Of a DNA stretch of 64,000 bases, positions 7,558-17,052 are shown piece after piece. The notes beneath the pieces were generated by a model. It was not told the origin of the DNA. It worked only from the letters and a program-made list of their open reading frames with translations, and did no database searches. How positions within the stretch are numbered: position 1 is the stretch's first letter; every line of letters starts with the position of its first letter. Position numbers and translations under genes: made by a program. Source of the stretch: Prolixibacteraceae bacterium (lineage in GTDB: Bacteria > Bacteroidota > Bacteroidia > Bacteroidales > Prolixibacteraceae). The stretch is taken from assembly GCA_025210775.1 (NCBI GenBank), contig JAOARB010000006.1, positions 1 to 64,000 of the forward strand, read 5' to 3'.

Positions 7558-8625
7558 ATGAAAAAAGGAACAGTGATAACATGGTGTAGCCTGATGGTGA
7601 TTTTGTTCCTAGCGGGATGTCAGTCAAACAAGGTTGAGCAATTAACGATCGTAAGTTATAATGTTGAAAATCTATTTGATACTGTAGATGATCCTAAAAC
7701 TAAGGATGATGATTTTACGCCTGAGGGAAGACAAAAATGGACTCAAGAGCGTTATGAGAAGAAGATTGAGGATCTTTCACGCGTAATTCTAAAAAGTGGA
7801 GGAGACAACCACCCATCGATCATCGGTCTTTGTGAGATTGAAAATCGTAAAGTGTTGGAAGATCTAATCCATACGGTATCATTAAAAGGAGGACATTACG
7901 GTATTTCTCAATTCGAAAGTCCTTATTATAGAGGGATGGATGTAGCCTTGTTGTATGATACACGCATTTTTAAAGTAAAATCAGAGAAAGTCATCCCTGT
8001 TACCTTGTTAAGCAATCCTAAGTTCTCTACTCGTGACATTTTAGTTGTCAATGGAGAATTATCAGGAGAAAAGTATACATTTATTGTTAACCATTGGTCC
8101 TCACGTAGAGGAGGATCTGAGAAATCGGAACCAAAGAGAATGGTTGCAGCCTCTCTTCTTCGTAGAGAAGTAGATCGTATTTTATCGAAAGATAAAAATG
8201 CCAACATTGTGATCATGGGGGACATGAATGAAGAGCCAAACGAATATGGCTTGCATGATATCCTAAGAGCCAAAGATCTACCTAAAGATAGAGCAGAACT
8301 GAAAAATGATGGTTCTTTGTACAATATGATGTTCTATTATGACAAACAAGGAAAAGGAAGTTATAATTATCATGGCAAATGGAACATGTTAGACAATATC
8401 ATCGTTTCATCTAATGTGATTAAAAAAGAGCAAGGATTGGGTGTCGCTCTTCCTGCACTTCAAGATATGGAAGATCATTATCCAGCTAATATTTTTGTTG
8501 AAGATTGGTTTACTTACCATTCAGATCTAGGTATGACATCTCCATCAAAGACCTATGGAGGACCTAATTATTATGGAGGTTTTAGCGACCACTATCCTGT
8601 AACATTGAAATTGATTAATAAGTAA
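7558..8625 (+). CDS. Endonuclease/exonuclease/phosphatase-fold lipoprotein
   Basis: 355 residues. A lipoprotein signal peptide ends in the lipobox LAGC with Cys21 as acceptor, so the mature protein is anchored in the envelope. The rest is an EEP-fold hydrolase: VSYNVENLFD (start of the fold), CEIENRKVL (catalytic Glu), NHWSSRRGG, GDMNEEPNE and a terminal SDHYPVTL supply the metal and catalytic His/Asp residues. Substrate could be extracellular nucleic acid, a nucleotide or a phospholipid headgroup; the 'YNVENLFD' subgroup is common and mostly uncharacterised in Bacteroidota. uvrB begins two bases after the stop codon, so the two are probably co-transcribed; whether this has functional meaning is unclear. 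Confidence 0.85.
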   Translation: MKKGTVITWCSLMVILFLAGCQSNKVEQLTIVSYNVENLFDTVDDPKTKDDDFTPEGRQKWTQERYEKKIEDLSRVILKSGGDNHPSIIGLCEIENRKVLEDLIHTVSLKGGHYGISQFESPYYRGMDVALLYDTRIFKVKSEKVIPVTLLSNPKFSTRDILVVNGELSGEKYTFIVNHWSSRRGGSEKSEPKRMVAASLLRREVDRILSKDKNANIVIMGDMNEEPNEYGLHDILRAKDLPKDRAELKNDGSLYNMMFYYDKQGKGSYNYHGKWNMLDNIIVSSNVIKKEQGLGVALPALQDMEDHYPANIFVEDWFTYHSDLGMTSPSKTYGGPNYYGGFSDHYPVTLKLINK

Positions 8626-8627
8626 TC

Positions 8628-10634
8628 ATGAAATTTAATATCGTATCTGATTATGCTCCTATGGGAGATCAACCTGAGGCTATTAAAGCCCTGACTGAAG
8701 GAATTAAAGAAGGGGTTGAACATCAAACACTCTTAGGTGTCACGGGTTCAGGAAAAACCTTTACTATGGCCAATGTGATTGAAGAGACACAAAAGCCGAC
8801 CTTAATTCTAAGTCATAATAAAACATTGGCAGCACAGCTTTATGCGGAGATGAAACAGTTCTTTCCGAATAATGCAGTAGAATACTTTGTGTCTTATTAT
8901 GACTACTATCAACCAGAAGCATATCTACCTACAACAGATACGTATATTGAAAAAGATTTATCTATAAATGACGAAATTGAGAAGTTGCGCCTTAGTGCAA
9001 CTTCTGCTCTTTTGTCTGGAAGAAGTGATGTGATTGTGGTCTCTTCTGTTTCGTGTCTCTATGGTATTGGAAATCCAGAAGATTTTCATTCTAATGTAAC
9101 GGAACTAAAAGTTGGGGATGTAATAAGCAGAAATGCTTTACTACGCGGACTTGTTGATGCCATGTACTCACGCTCTGAAGTTGAGTTTGAAAGAGGAAAT
9201 TTTAGAGTCAAAGGAGACACGATCGATATCTACCCTGCTTATGCCGATTACGCTTATCGTGTTTGTATGTGGGGAGACGAGATAGACGAGCTGTACACTA
9301 TTGATCCTTTGACAGCAAAGGTGGTGGAACAAGTTGAAGAGATCGTAGTTTTTCCAGCAACAATCTTTGTGACAACACAAGAGAGAACACAAAGAGCCAT
9401 AAGAGAGATTCAAGATGATCTTGTAAAGCAGATTGCTTTTTTTGAAAAAGAAGGAAAACCAGCAGAAGCCAAACGTATTAAAGATCGTACAGAATACGAT
9501 TTGGAGATGATGAGAGAACTAGGCTATTGTCCTGGAGTGGAAAACTACTCTCGTTATTTTGATGGTAGAGAGGTGAATTCTCGTCCTTTCTGTTTGTTAG
9601 ATTATTTCCCTGACGACTATCTTCTGATTGTAGATGAGAGCCACGTTACCATACCTCAGATTAGAGCCATGTATGGAGGAGATAGATCACGAAAAATGAA
9701 CCTAGTAGAATATGGGTTTCGTTTGCCTGCGGCACTAGATAACCGACCTTTGAAATTTGAAGAGTTCGAGAGTGTCATCAACCAGATACTTTATGTTAGT
9801 GCAACGCCTGCCGATTACGAACTAGAGAAGTCTGAAGGTATTATTGTAGAACAAGTAATTCGTCCCACGGGTCTGTTGGATCCAATTATAGAAGTGCGCC
9901 CTGTAGGGAATCAAGTGGATGACTTGATTGAAGAGATACATAAGACCATTGCTAAAGATGAACGTATTCTAGCAACGACCCTAACCAAACGAATGGCAGA
10001 GGAACTTTCAAAATATTTATTGGACTTAGGTATCTCAACTGCTTATATTCACTCTGATGTGGACACTCTTGAACGTATAGAGATAATGGAAGCTCTTCGT
10101 GCAGGAGAATATGATGTATTGGTTGGGATTAACTTATTACGAGAAGGCTTGGACCTTCCTGAAGTATCGTTGGTAGCAATTCTAGATGCAGATAAAGAAG
10201 GGTTCTTACGTTCTGAACGCTCGCTTACACAGACAGCAGGTCGTGCTGCAAGAAATGTAAATGGTAGGGTTATCATGTATGCAGACAAGATTACGATGTC
10301 AATGAAGAAGACCATAGAGTCAACAGAACGTCGTAGGGATAAACAGCATCAATTTAATGAAGAGAATGGGTTGACACCTCAACCTATTGTTAAAGCAAGT
10401 AGGGCTATCGTAGGACAAAGTCAAAAGTTAGATCAAAGTAAGATTTACGATCCTTCACAGGCAGATAATAGGTCACAAGCGGCAGAAAAGAAAGCAACAT
10501 ATACAACGAAAAAGGATCTTGAAAAAGAGATTGTTCGTGTAGAATACAAGATGAAAGAAGCTGCAAAAAATTTAGACTTCTTAGAGGCAGCACGCCTACG
10601 AGATCTTCTGTTTGAGCTAAAGAAACTTAAATAA
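8628..10634 (+). CDS. uvrB: Excinuclease ABC subunit B (UvrB)
   Basis: 668 residues, the usual length. It is the damage-verifying helicase of nucleotide excision repair, loading from UvrA2B2 and recruiting UvrC. Seen: Walker A GVTGSGKT (about 39-46), the beta-hairpin that clamps DNA (YYDYYQPEAY, about 91-101), DESHVTIPQ (Walker B region), ATPADYE, helicase motifs ending QTAGRAARN, and a C-terminal UVR motif (VEYKMKEAAKNLDFLEAARL) that binds UvrC. It starts two bases after the upstream lipoprotein gene. No LexA-type operator was recognised. Confidence 0.98.
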   Translation: MKFNIVSDYAPMGDQPEAIKALTEGIKEGVEHQTLLGVTGSGKTFTMANVIEETQKPTLILSHNKTLAAQLYAEMKQFFPNNAVEYFVSYYDYYQPEAYLPTTDTYIEKDLSINDEIEKLRLSATSALLSGRSDVIVVSSVSCLYGIGNPEDFHSNVTELKVGDVISRNALLRGLVDAMYSRSEVEFERGNFRVKGDTIDIYPAYADYAYRVCMWGDEIDELYTIDPLTAKVVEQVEEIVVFPATIFVTTQERTQRAIREIQDDLVKQIAFFEKEGKPAEAKRIKDRTEYDLEMMRELGYCPGVENYSRYFDGREVNSRPFCLLDYFPDDYLLIVDESHVTIPQIRAMYGGDRSRKMNLVEYGFRLPAALDNRPLKFEEFESVINQILYVSATPADYELEKSEGIIVEQVIRPTGLLDPIIEVRPVGNQVDDLIEEIHKTIAKDERILATTLTKRMAEELSKYLLDLGISTAYIHSDVDTLERIEIMEALRAGEYDVLVGINLLREGLDLPEVSLVAILDADKEGFLRSERSLTQTAGRAARNVNGRVIMYADKITMSMKKTIESTERRRDKQHQFNEENGLTPQPIVKASRAIVGQSQKLDQSKIYDPSQADNRSQAAEKKATYTTKKDLEKEIVRVEYKMKEAAKNLDFLEAARLRDLLFELKKLK

Positions 10635-10755
10635 ACATGTATTATGCCACTTTAAACGGCTCTATATTTTTGTTTTCTGTTTAGAAGTGTTAAATTAGTG
10701 TATATGAGCAACGAATAAGTAACCTTATTTAGCCTTTCACTTAATTTAAAAGTTC

Positions 10756-12060
10756 ATGAATTTTAATACTGCTATATTATACGATGTCGAAAACCTTATC
10801 GGAGGATACGGGAAAACCGAGTTTATACAGAACTTATCGTTAAAAGATATTTTTAGAAATATCAACGAACTAAATGACGGTTTGCCATGTATCCAGAGGG
10901 CTTATGCTAATTGGAGTGATCCCAGGCTTAAGCACCTAAGAGACGACATCAATGAATTAGGGATTGAGCCGATCCAGATGTTCGGTTTTGGCAAGGGTAC
11001 ACAGAAAAATGCTTCAGATATTCAGTTGGCCATTGATGCAGTGGAGATAGCAATAACAAGAGAACATATCGATACTTTTGTTATTGTATCAGGAGATGGA
11101 GGCTTTTCGTCGTTAGCGAAGAAATTACATGAATATGGTAAAAAGGTTATAGGGTGTGCTTATAAAAGAGCCACAAATAAGATCTTTGAGGCGGTTAGTG
11201 ATCATTTTATATGGCTTGAGGAGCCATATGCTAAGCCAGAGATCGTTATAGAAGGAGTCAATACCAATGACCCTATTGTAATGTCTTTTATACGTCAATT
11301 TGAACCAACAAAATTATATAGTAAAGATCAAATCGTTGGAGTAGCCAAAGAGTGTTTGGTCTTTTTGAGTCATAATCCTGATGCAGAAATGCTGATGAGA
11401 AGTGTCGGATTAAACATCTCTATTTTTAGTCAAGTGATGGATTATCGACTAGGCGGTTTCAATTATTACAAATTAGGATTTGTTCGCTTAATTGATTTTA
11501 TACGCTATATCACCTTTGATAGCAATTGTAAAGTTGTATTTAAGGCTCCAAGCGAGTATCGTATCATCTTAAAGAAACACGCTATTCCTGGCTATTCAGA
11601 TGAAACATATATTACGGAACTTTCAGAAGTGCATTCGGTTGAATTCTACCATCGTGTTCTGTCTAAAGGAACACCAATGTTTAAAGAGTTTCATGAAAAC
11701 ATCTTTAAAGATATTGTAGCACAAATAGACCAATATAGATTGGCTTATGAGGGTCTTTTACTATGTGAACTTATCGAAAAACTCTCTACGATTCTTCCTT
11801 TTGATGAAAATGAAATAAAAAATTGCCTATTGTCACTTGTGGCTGCCAATTGTTTTGATCGCTTCCCTCAAGACAAACGTATTTCTGAACAACAGCTAAC
11901 CTTCTCCCCTGAGAATATGACGGTAGCTAGAGATCGACTATTGGATGGTATGCGCAATAAATTAGACAGACTTATTTCAGAGGTCGATGATGAAGTATTT
12001 TCTCATGTATTAATCAAAAAAAGTTATGCTTCTGAACCAAATCTTCAAAGCATATTATGA
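10756..12060 (+). CDS. NYN-domain (PIN-like) putative RNase with C-terminal LOTUS-like region
   Basis: 434 residues. The first ~155 residues are a NYN/DUF88 domain: DVENL (10-14) gives the first catalytic Asp, NASDIQLAIDAVE the middle acidic cluster, and VSGDGGFSSLAKKL the last Asp; this is the metal-dependent PIN-like nuclease fold of LabA/MARF1-type proteins. Residues ~170-260 look like an OST-HTH/LOTUS winged-helix RNA-binding domain; the rest is helical with no motif I know. Expected role is RNA cleavage or RNA metabolism in the cytoplasm, target unknown. It is flanked by ~120 bases upstream (a TATTTTTG at 10665-10672 could be a distant -7) and the yebC promoter downstream. Confidence 0.75.
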   Translation: MNFNTAILYDVENLIGGYGKTEFIQNLSLKDIFRNINELNDGLPCIQRAYANWSDPRLKHLRDDINELGIEPIQMFGFGKGTQKNASDIQLAIDAVEIAITREHIDTFVIVSGDGGFSSLAKKLHEYGKKVIGCAYKRATNKIFEAVSDHFIWLEEPYAKPEIVIEGVNTNDPIVMSFIRQFEPTKLYSKDQIVGVAKECLVFLSHNPDAEMLMRSVGLNISIFSQVMDYRLGGFNYYKLGFVRLIDFIRYITFDSNCKVVFKAPSEYRIILKKHAIPGYSDETYITELSEVHSVEFYHRVLSKGTPMFKEFHENIFKDIVAQIDQYRLAYEGLLLCELIEKLSTILPFDENEIKNCLLSLVAANCFDRFPQDKRISEQQLTFSPENMTVARDRLLDGMRNKLDRLISEVDDEVFSHVLIKKSYASEPNLQSIL

Positions 12061-12122
12061 TATTGGAATAAGAAATGACTAAATTTTTTTTATAAAAAGC
12101 TATGTTTGAAATGGAAACCTTG

Positions 12123-12130
12123 TAAATTTG
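12123..12130 (+). promoter_or_regulatory. -7 element of the yebC promoter
   Basis: TAAATTTG, a perfect TAnnTTTG, 39 bases before the ATG at 12170. A TTTG lies at 12105-12108, closer than the usual spacing. Because this element falls inside the longest open frame, it argues for the downstream start. Confidence 0.5.
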
Positions 12131-12169
12131 CACTTCAAATATCGAATTAATAAAAAAACAGATAAAACA

Positions 12170-12886
12170 ATGGGAAGAGCATTCGAATATCGAAAAGCAC
12201 GAAAGCTTAAACGTTGGGGAACCATGGCTAAGACCTTTACTAAACTTGGTAAAGAAATCGCAATTGCAGTTAAAGCAGCGGGCCCTAGTCCTGAATCTAA
12301 TGCACGTTTAAGGGTATTAATTCAAAATGCGAAAGCAGCGAATATGCCTAAGGATAATGTGGAACGTGCCATTAAGAAAGCTTCTTCAAAAGATCAAAAA
12401 GACTATAAAGAGATTACTTATGAAGGATATGCTCCTCATGGTATCGCAATTATGGTGGAATCTGCTACCGACAACAACACTCGTACAGTAGCTAACGTGC
12501 GTAGTTATTTTAATAAGTGTAATGGTGCTCTAGGAACAACTGGTTCAGTAGAATTTATGTTTGAGCATAAATGTCACTTTAAAGTTGCAATGAAAGAAGG
12601 TCTAGATCTAGAAGAGCTAGAACTTGAGATGATTGACTTTGGTGTAGAAGAGATCTTCGAAGAAGAAGGAGAAGATGCACTAATGATCTATGCTCAGTTT
12701 GAATCTTATGGTAACATCCAGAAATATCTAGAGGAGAATGATTTCGAAATCAAGAGTGCTGAATTCGAACGTATCCCAACAGATACAAAAGAGCTATCAG
12801 AAGAGCAACGTGCAGATGTAGATAAACTTCTAGAGAAATTAGAAGAAGATGAAGATGTAACAAATGTCTTCCACAATATGCAATAG
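12170..12886 (+). CDS. yebC: YebC/PmpR (TACO1) family protein
   Basis: 238 residues from the ATG at 12170, which gives the family's invariant N-terminus MGRAFEYRKARK...WGTMAKTF. The frame is open from 12128, but the extra 14 residues are not part of the family and the promoter -7 lies there. Three alpha/beta domains are expected, with the acidic C-terminal part (EEEGEDAL, KLEEDEDV) visible. Members act as DNA-binding regulators in some bacteria and as translation factors easing ribosome stalling on proline stretches in others; which applies here is not decided by sequence. A strong terminator follows. Confidence 0.95.
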   Translation: MGRAFEYRKARKLKRWGTMAKTFTKLGKEIAIAVKAAGPSPESNARLRVLIQNAKAANMPKDNVERAIKKASSKDQKDYKEITYEGYAPHGIAIMVESATDNNTRTVANVRSYFNKCNGALGTTGSVEFMFEHKCHFKVAMKEGLDLEELELEMIDFGVEEIFEEEGEDALMIYAQFESYGNIQKYLEENDFEIKSAEFERIPTDTKELSEEQRADVDKLLEKLEEDEDVTNVFHNMQ

Positions 12887-12925
12887 TAGTTTTACTATAA
12901 TTTGTAAGGCTATCACTGAAGAGAG

Positions 12926-12961
12926 AAGCGGAAATCTTAATAAAAAGGTTTCCGCTTTTTT
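12926..12961 (+). terminator. Terminator of yebC
   Basis: AAGCGGAAA (12926-12934) pairs with TTTCCGCTT (12949-12957), followed by T-run to 12961. Confidence 0.9.
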
Positions 12962-13064
12962 CATTTCAAATAAAAGGAAAACATTCAATAAAGAAAACTG
13001 TTTTATATAATGTACTCTTAGATAACAACAGGGACATTTTAATTAAGAACTCAAAACAATTCGA

Positions 13065-14291
13065 ATGCGCTTTATCTTTCTTTATCTTACTCTCTTTATA
13101 TTTATTGTGTGTGATATATACTGCTACCGATGGCTTTTACACTCTTTTGCAAACAATTCGAGAAACTACAAACTATCTTATTGGGGGAGTTCACTGGTGA
13201 TATACATCTTACTTCTGATCATCTTTTATATAAATACACATTACCCAATCATTAATGCCACCTTATGGTATAACCTGCTTGTAGGAACCATCTTTTCGAT
13301 CTTCCTAAGTAAACTAATTATGTCAGTAATATTTACTATTGGAGATGTCGGAAGATCTTTAATCTTTATTACCAATAAATTATTGTCTATTGATATGGTA
13401 GACGCTATATGGAGAAAGACGCTATCAATAATAGCCTTGTCTATGTCAACCATTATCTTTATTACGTTAATTTATGGAATTATATGGGGGAAATACCAAT
13501 TTAAATATCACCATCAGCTTATTGCCTCAACAAAGATTCCTCCAAGTTTTAATGACTATAGGATCGTACAATTCTCGGATGTTCATCTTGGTAGTTTTGA
13601 CCGTATGGAACCGATAAAGAAGATCGTAGAAGAAGTAAACCAACTAAAGCCAGATTTGATTGTCTTTACTGGGGATCTGGTTAATTTCAGAGCCAAAGAA
13701 GCTTTAAAATATATTGAATTGTTCTCTCATCTACATGCCAAAGATGGAGTATATACCATCATGGGAAATCATGATTATAAGATGACAGATTCTAATAGTT
13801 CTATTTTTTACGAAAAAGACAAAGAGGCAATGCTTAAAATAATCCAACAAAAGATGGGATTCACTTGGTTAAACAATCAATCCGTAGAGATCTACAGAGG
13901 TAAAGACACCATTTGTCTCGGAGGAGTAGAAAACTGGGGAGGGAATCATTTTGTAAAATTTGGAGATGTAGATAAAGCCTTTGACAAAAAAAGCGACTCG
14001 CTATTTAAAATACTTTTATCTCATGATCCCACCTATTGGAAAGAAGTAATCGCACATAAAGAACCTAAAATAGACCTTACTCTTAGTGGTCATACCCATG
14101 GTATGCAAGTAGGAATAGAAATAGGAAAATTGAGATGGAGTCCTGTAAAATATATCTATCCTCTTTGGGCTGGTATTTATAATGAAAATGGCACCTCATT
14201 ATATGTAAACAGAGGCTTTGGAGTCATCGGTTATCCTGGTAGAATTGGTATCTGGCCAGAGATAACGATCCTCACATTGAAACATAAATAA
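13065..14291 (+). CDS. Membrane-anchored metallophosphoesterase (YkuE-like)
   Basis: 408 residues. Four hydrophobic helices occupy the first ~145 residues (about 2-20, 41-57, 67-90 and 118-140). The remainder is a calcineurin-like phosphoesterase: FSDVHLGS, TGDLVN, GNHD, a lone His in LSHDPTYW and SGHTHGMQ give the two-metal centre. Orientation by positive loops suggests the catalytic domain is held at the membrane surface. Relatives hydrolyse phosphodiesters such as lipid intermediates (for example UDP-diacylglucosamine) or nucleotides; substrate unknown. Stands alone between yebC and mutS2. Confidence 0.85.
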   Translation: MRFIFLYLTLFIFIVCDIYCYRWLLHSFANNSRNYKLSYWGSSLVIYILLLIIFYINTHYPIINATLWYNLLVGTIFSIFLSKLIMSVIFTIGDVGRSLIFITNKLLSIDMVDAIWRKTLSIIALSMSTIIFITLIYGIIWGKYQFKYHHQLIASTKIPPSFNDYRIVQFSDVHLGSFDRMEPIKKIVEEVNQLKPDLIVFTGDLVNFRAKEALKYIELFSHLHAKDGVYTIMGNHDYKMTDSNSSIFYEKDKEAMLKIIQQKMGFTWLNNQSVEIYRGKDTICLGGVENWGGNHFVKFGDVDKAFDKKSDSLFKILLSHDPTYWKEVIAHKEPKIDLTLSGHTHGMQVGIEIGKLRWSPVKYIYPLWAGIYNENGTSLYVNRGFGVIGYPGRIGIWPEITILTLKHK

Positions 14292-14330
14292 TTATACATC
14301 CATTTTATTTCATGACTTGTGTCTGTTTCG

Positions 14331-14338
14331 TATCTTTG
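14331..14338 (+). promoter_or_regulatory. -7 element of the mutS2 promoter
   Basis: TATCTTTG, a perfect TAnnTTTG match, 54 bases before the ATG. No canonical TTTG at the expected -33 spacing. Confidence 0.55.
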
Positions 14339-14392
14339 TGGATTAGAATAGAAAGCCGAGGCTTCTAATAAAGAATAATTAATCTGCAATTA

Positions 14393-16894
14393 ATGTACAA
14401 TATTTACCCTTCTAATTTCGAGCAAAAGATAGGTTTCGATCACATTCGAATCATGTTGGAGAAAAGGTGTCTAAGTCACCTAGGACGAGAAATTTGTGGC
14501 TCTTTTACTTTTATGAAAGAGTATAAAGCTATTAAAATAGCTATGCAAGAAACCAATGAGTTTCTTTCAATACTACTGGGGGATAGAGAGTTTCCCACTA
14601 TTGCTTTTGGAGATGTAAGACCCGCCCTACACAAAGCGAAAATTGAAGGTACTTTTATTGACGAAGGAGAATTATTTGAATTAAAGAAGTCTTTAGAATC
14701 TATTCGTGGTGTCGTTAATTTCTTTAAGAATAGCGAACCTGAAGACCTTCCTGCGCTAAAACGCATCGTTAAAGAGATTGAGATCTTTCCTTTTATCTAC
14801 CAACGTATTGACGACATCTTAACGAAACATGGGAAAATAAAAGATCATGCTTCTGCAGAATTATCTCGTATACGTAGAGAGATCCTAATGCGTCAGTCGA
14901 ATGTATCAAAAACCATGCACTCTATTTTGCGTAAAATGCAAAAAGATGGATATGTAGAGTCGGACGTATCGGTAAGTATGCGTGACGGAAGGGCCGTTAT
15001 CCCTATTCCTGCTTCTTTTAAACGAAAAATAAAGGGTATTGTACATGATGAGTCTGCTACTGGTAAAACAGCTTATATTGAGCCATCAGAGATCGTTGAG
15101 ACCAATAATGCCATTCGTGAACTAGAATATGCAGAGCGTAGAGAGATCATACGAATCTTAACGGACTTCACGGATGTAATAAGACCACACGTTGAAGCAC
15201 TGTTGTTTGCTCATGAAATCTTAGGTACTATCGACTTTATTAGAGCCAAAGCAGTCTTTGCAAAAGATACAGAGTGTCAGATGCCTACCCTTCATCATTA
15301 TCCTGTGATGAATTGGAAGAAAGCCCGTCACCTTGTTCTTGAATCAAATCTAAAAAAAGAGGGACGTAGCATTGTTCCTCTAGACATTAAATTAGATAGA
15401 AAAGGACGTATCCTTTTGATTTCAGGACCCAATGCTGGGGGTAAATCGGTATGTCTTAAAAGTGCAGGATTAATCCAATATATGATACAAACTGGACTTC
15501 TAGCTCCAATGGAACCAGATAGTCACATCGGAGTCTTTGATGGTGTATTTGTTGATATTGGTGATGAACAATCTATCGATAATGATTTGAGTACTTATAG
15601 CTCGCACCTAACCAACATGAAGTATTTCCTTAAGAATGCAACCGATAAGAGTTTGATTCTTATTGATGAGTTCGGATCAGGAACAGAGCCTATGCTTGGG
15701 GGTGCCATTGCAGAGGCCGTACTTAACACACTTAATAACCAGAAGGTGTATGGGGTAATTACAACCCACTATACCAACCTAAAACACTTTGCTTCTTCTT
15801 GTGATGGAATAGAGAATGGAGCAATGCTATATGATTCGCACAAGATGGAACCTCTATTCCAATTGGCAATAGGTCGTCCTGGTAGTTCCTTTGCTTTTGA
15901 GATTGCAAGAAAGATAGGATTGCCTGAGTCCATATTAAAAGAGGCAACAGACAAGCTTGGTAAAGACCATATTGATTTCGACAAACACCTTAGAGAAGTT
16001 CTTCGAGACAAAAGATACTGGGAGAAAAAGAGGGGTGATATACGCAAATTAGAGAAGCAACTGGAAGAGATGTCTGCCAAATATCAACACGATATTAAAG
16101 AGGCAAACAAACAGAGAAAAGAGATCATTCAAAGAGCGAAACAAGAGGCGGACATCTTACTTAAGAGTTCTAATAAGATTATCGAGAAGACCGTTAGGGA
16201 GATCAAAGAGAGTCAAGCAGATAAGGAACGCACTCGTGAATTACGTAATACTCTTTCTGAATTTAAAGACGAAGTTGCCTCAACAACATCCCTTCATGAT
16301 GAAAAGATTCAACGTAAGATGAATAAGCTTATGGAGAAACAAAATCGTATCAAGAAGAAAGTTTCGCAACAAGGCGGTATTAAAAAAGAAAAGACCGAAG
16401 AGAAACAACCTATTGCTAAGATTAAATCTCATGCTCTAGAAGTCGGATCAGAGGTTCGTATTAAAGGGCAGTCCAATGTTGGAGAGGTAATCGAGATAGA
16501 TGGTAACAATATTATAGTTGCCTTTGGTATGCTTCGTTCTACAATCAAGAAAGACAAGTTAGAAGTGCTATCTGGTAGCAAAGCAAAGAAAGTAAAGAAG
16601 AATAAGACCATGGGGCTTATCAATGAGAAGATCTCAGAACAGAAGCTTACATTTAAATCGGAGATCGATCTTCGTGGAGAACGTACAGAAGACGCACTGA
16701 GAAAAGTACAACAGTTTGTTGATGAAGCCATCTTGCTAGAGGCTCATGAACTTCGTATACTTCATGGTAAAGGGAATGGTATACTACGAGAGATGATCCG
16801 CAAACAATTACAGATCGAACCAATGGTAAAGAGTGTAAAAGATGCACCAGTACAATTTGGAGGATCAGGAATCTCTATTGTAATATTAAAATAA
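14393..16894 (+). CDS. mutS2: MutS2 endonuclease/ATPase
   Basis: 833 residues. It lacks the mismatch-recognition domain of MutS1 and starts with the core/lever region. The ABC-type ATPase follows: Walker A GPNAGGKSV (about 345-353) and LILIDEFGSGTEP. A long charged coiled coil (about 520-690) leads to the C-terminal Smr nuclease domain with IDLRGERTEDAL and LHGKGNGILREM. MutS2 suppresses homologous recombination and, in some bacteria, splits collided ribosomes. Both the KOW-like segment (VGSEVRIKGQSNVGEV) and the Smr domain are present, so it is full length. Own promoter and terminator. Confidence 0.97.
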   Translation: MYNIYPSNFEQKIGFDHIRIMLEKRCLSHLGREICGSFTFMKEYKAIKIAMQETNEFLSILLGDREFPTIAFGDVRPALHKAKIEGTFIDEGELFELKKSLESIRGVVNFFKNSEPEDLPALKRIVKEIEIFPFIYQRIDDILTKHGKIKDHASAELSRIRREILMRQSNVSKTMHSILRKMQKDGYVESDVSVSMRDGRAVIPIPASFKRKIKGIVHDESATGKTAYIEPSEIVETNNAIRELEYAERREIIRILTDFTDVIRPHVEALLFAHEILGTIDFIRAKAVFAKDTECQMPTLHHYPVMNWKKARHLVLESNLKKEGRSIVPLDIKLDRKGRILLISGPNAGGKSVCLKSAGLIQYMIQTGLLAPMEPDSHIGVFDGVFVDIGDEQSIDNDLSTYSSHLTNMKYFLKNATDKSLILIDEFGSGTEPMLGGAIAEAVLNTLNNQKVYGVITTHYTNLKHFASSCDGIENGAMLYDSHKMEPLFQLAIGRPGSSFAFEIARKIGLPESILKEATDKLGKDHIDFDKHLREVLRDKRYWEKKRGDIRKLEKQLEEMSAKYQHDIKEANKQRKEIIQRAKQEADILLKSSNKIIEKTVREIKESQADKERTRELRNTLSEFKDEVASTTSLHDEKIQRKMNKLMEKQNRIKKKVSQQGGIKKEKTEEKQPIAKIKSHALEVGSEVRIKGQSNVGEVIEIDGNNIIVAFGMLRSTIKKDKLEVLSGSKAKKVKKNKTMGLINEKISEQKLTFKSEIDLRGERTEDALRKVQQFVDEAILLEAHELRILHGKGNGILREMIRKQLQIEPMVKSVKDAPVQFGGSGISIVILK

Positions 16895-16917
16895 TCACAT
16901 TTATCGGATATCATACC

Positions 16918-16952
16918 AAGGGAGCTTTTTTTTATAATGGCTCCCATTTTTT
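16918..16952 (+). terminator. Terminator of mutS2
   Basis: GGGAGC (16920-16925) pairs with GCTCCC (16940-16945), loop T-rich, then T-run to 16952. Confidence 0.75.
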
Positions 16953-16985
16953 CTATCTACTACAATACACAAGAGGATCATGAAT

Positions 16986-17026
16986 AAAAAAAAGAGGATG
17001 CTCACAATGGATGAACAGCCTCCTTT
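16986..17026 (-). terminator. Probable terminator of the pth-hslR-DUF4924 operon
   Basis: On the minus strand an imperfect stem (17016-17026 with about 16991-17000) is followed by a run of eight T, the complement of the A-run at 16986-16993. It lies about 25 bases past the DUF4924 stop. Confidence 0.45.
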
Positions 17027-17052
17027 ACTTAGCGAGATTGAAGTAGTGTGAA

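Noticed and set aside
12128..12169. Upstream extension of yebC to an earlier ATG
   Set aside because: The family starts with MGRAFEYRKARK at 12170, and a -7 promoter element covers the earlier ATG.
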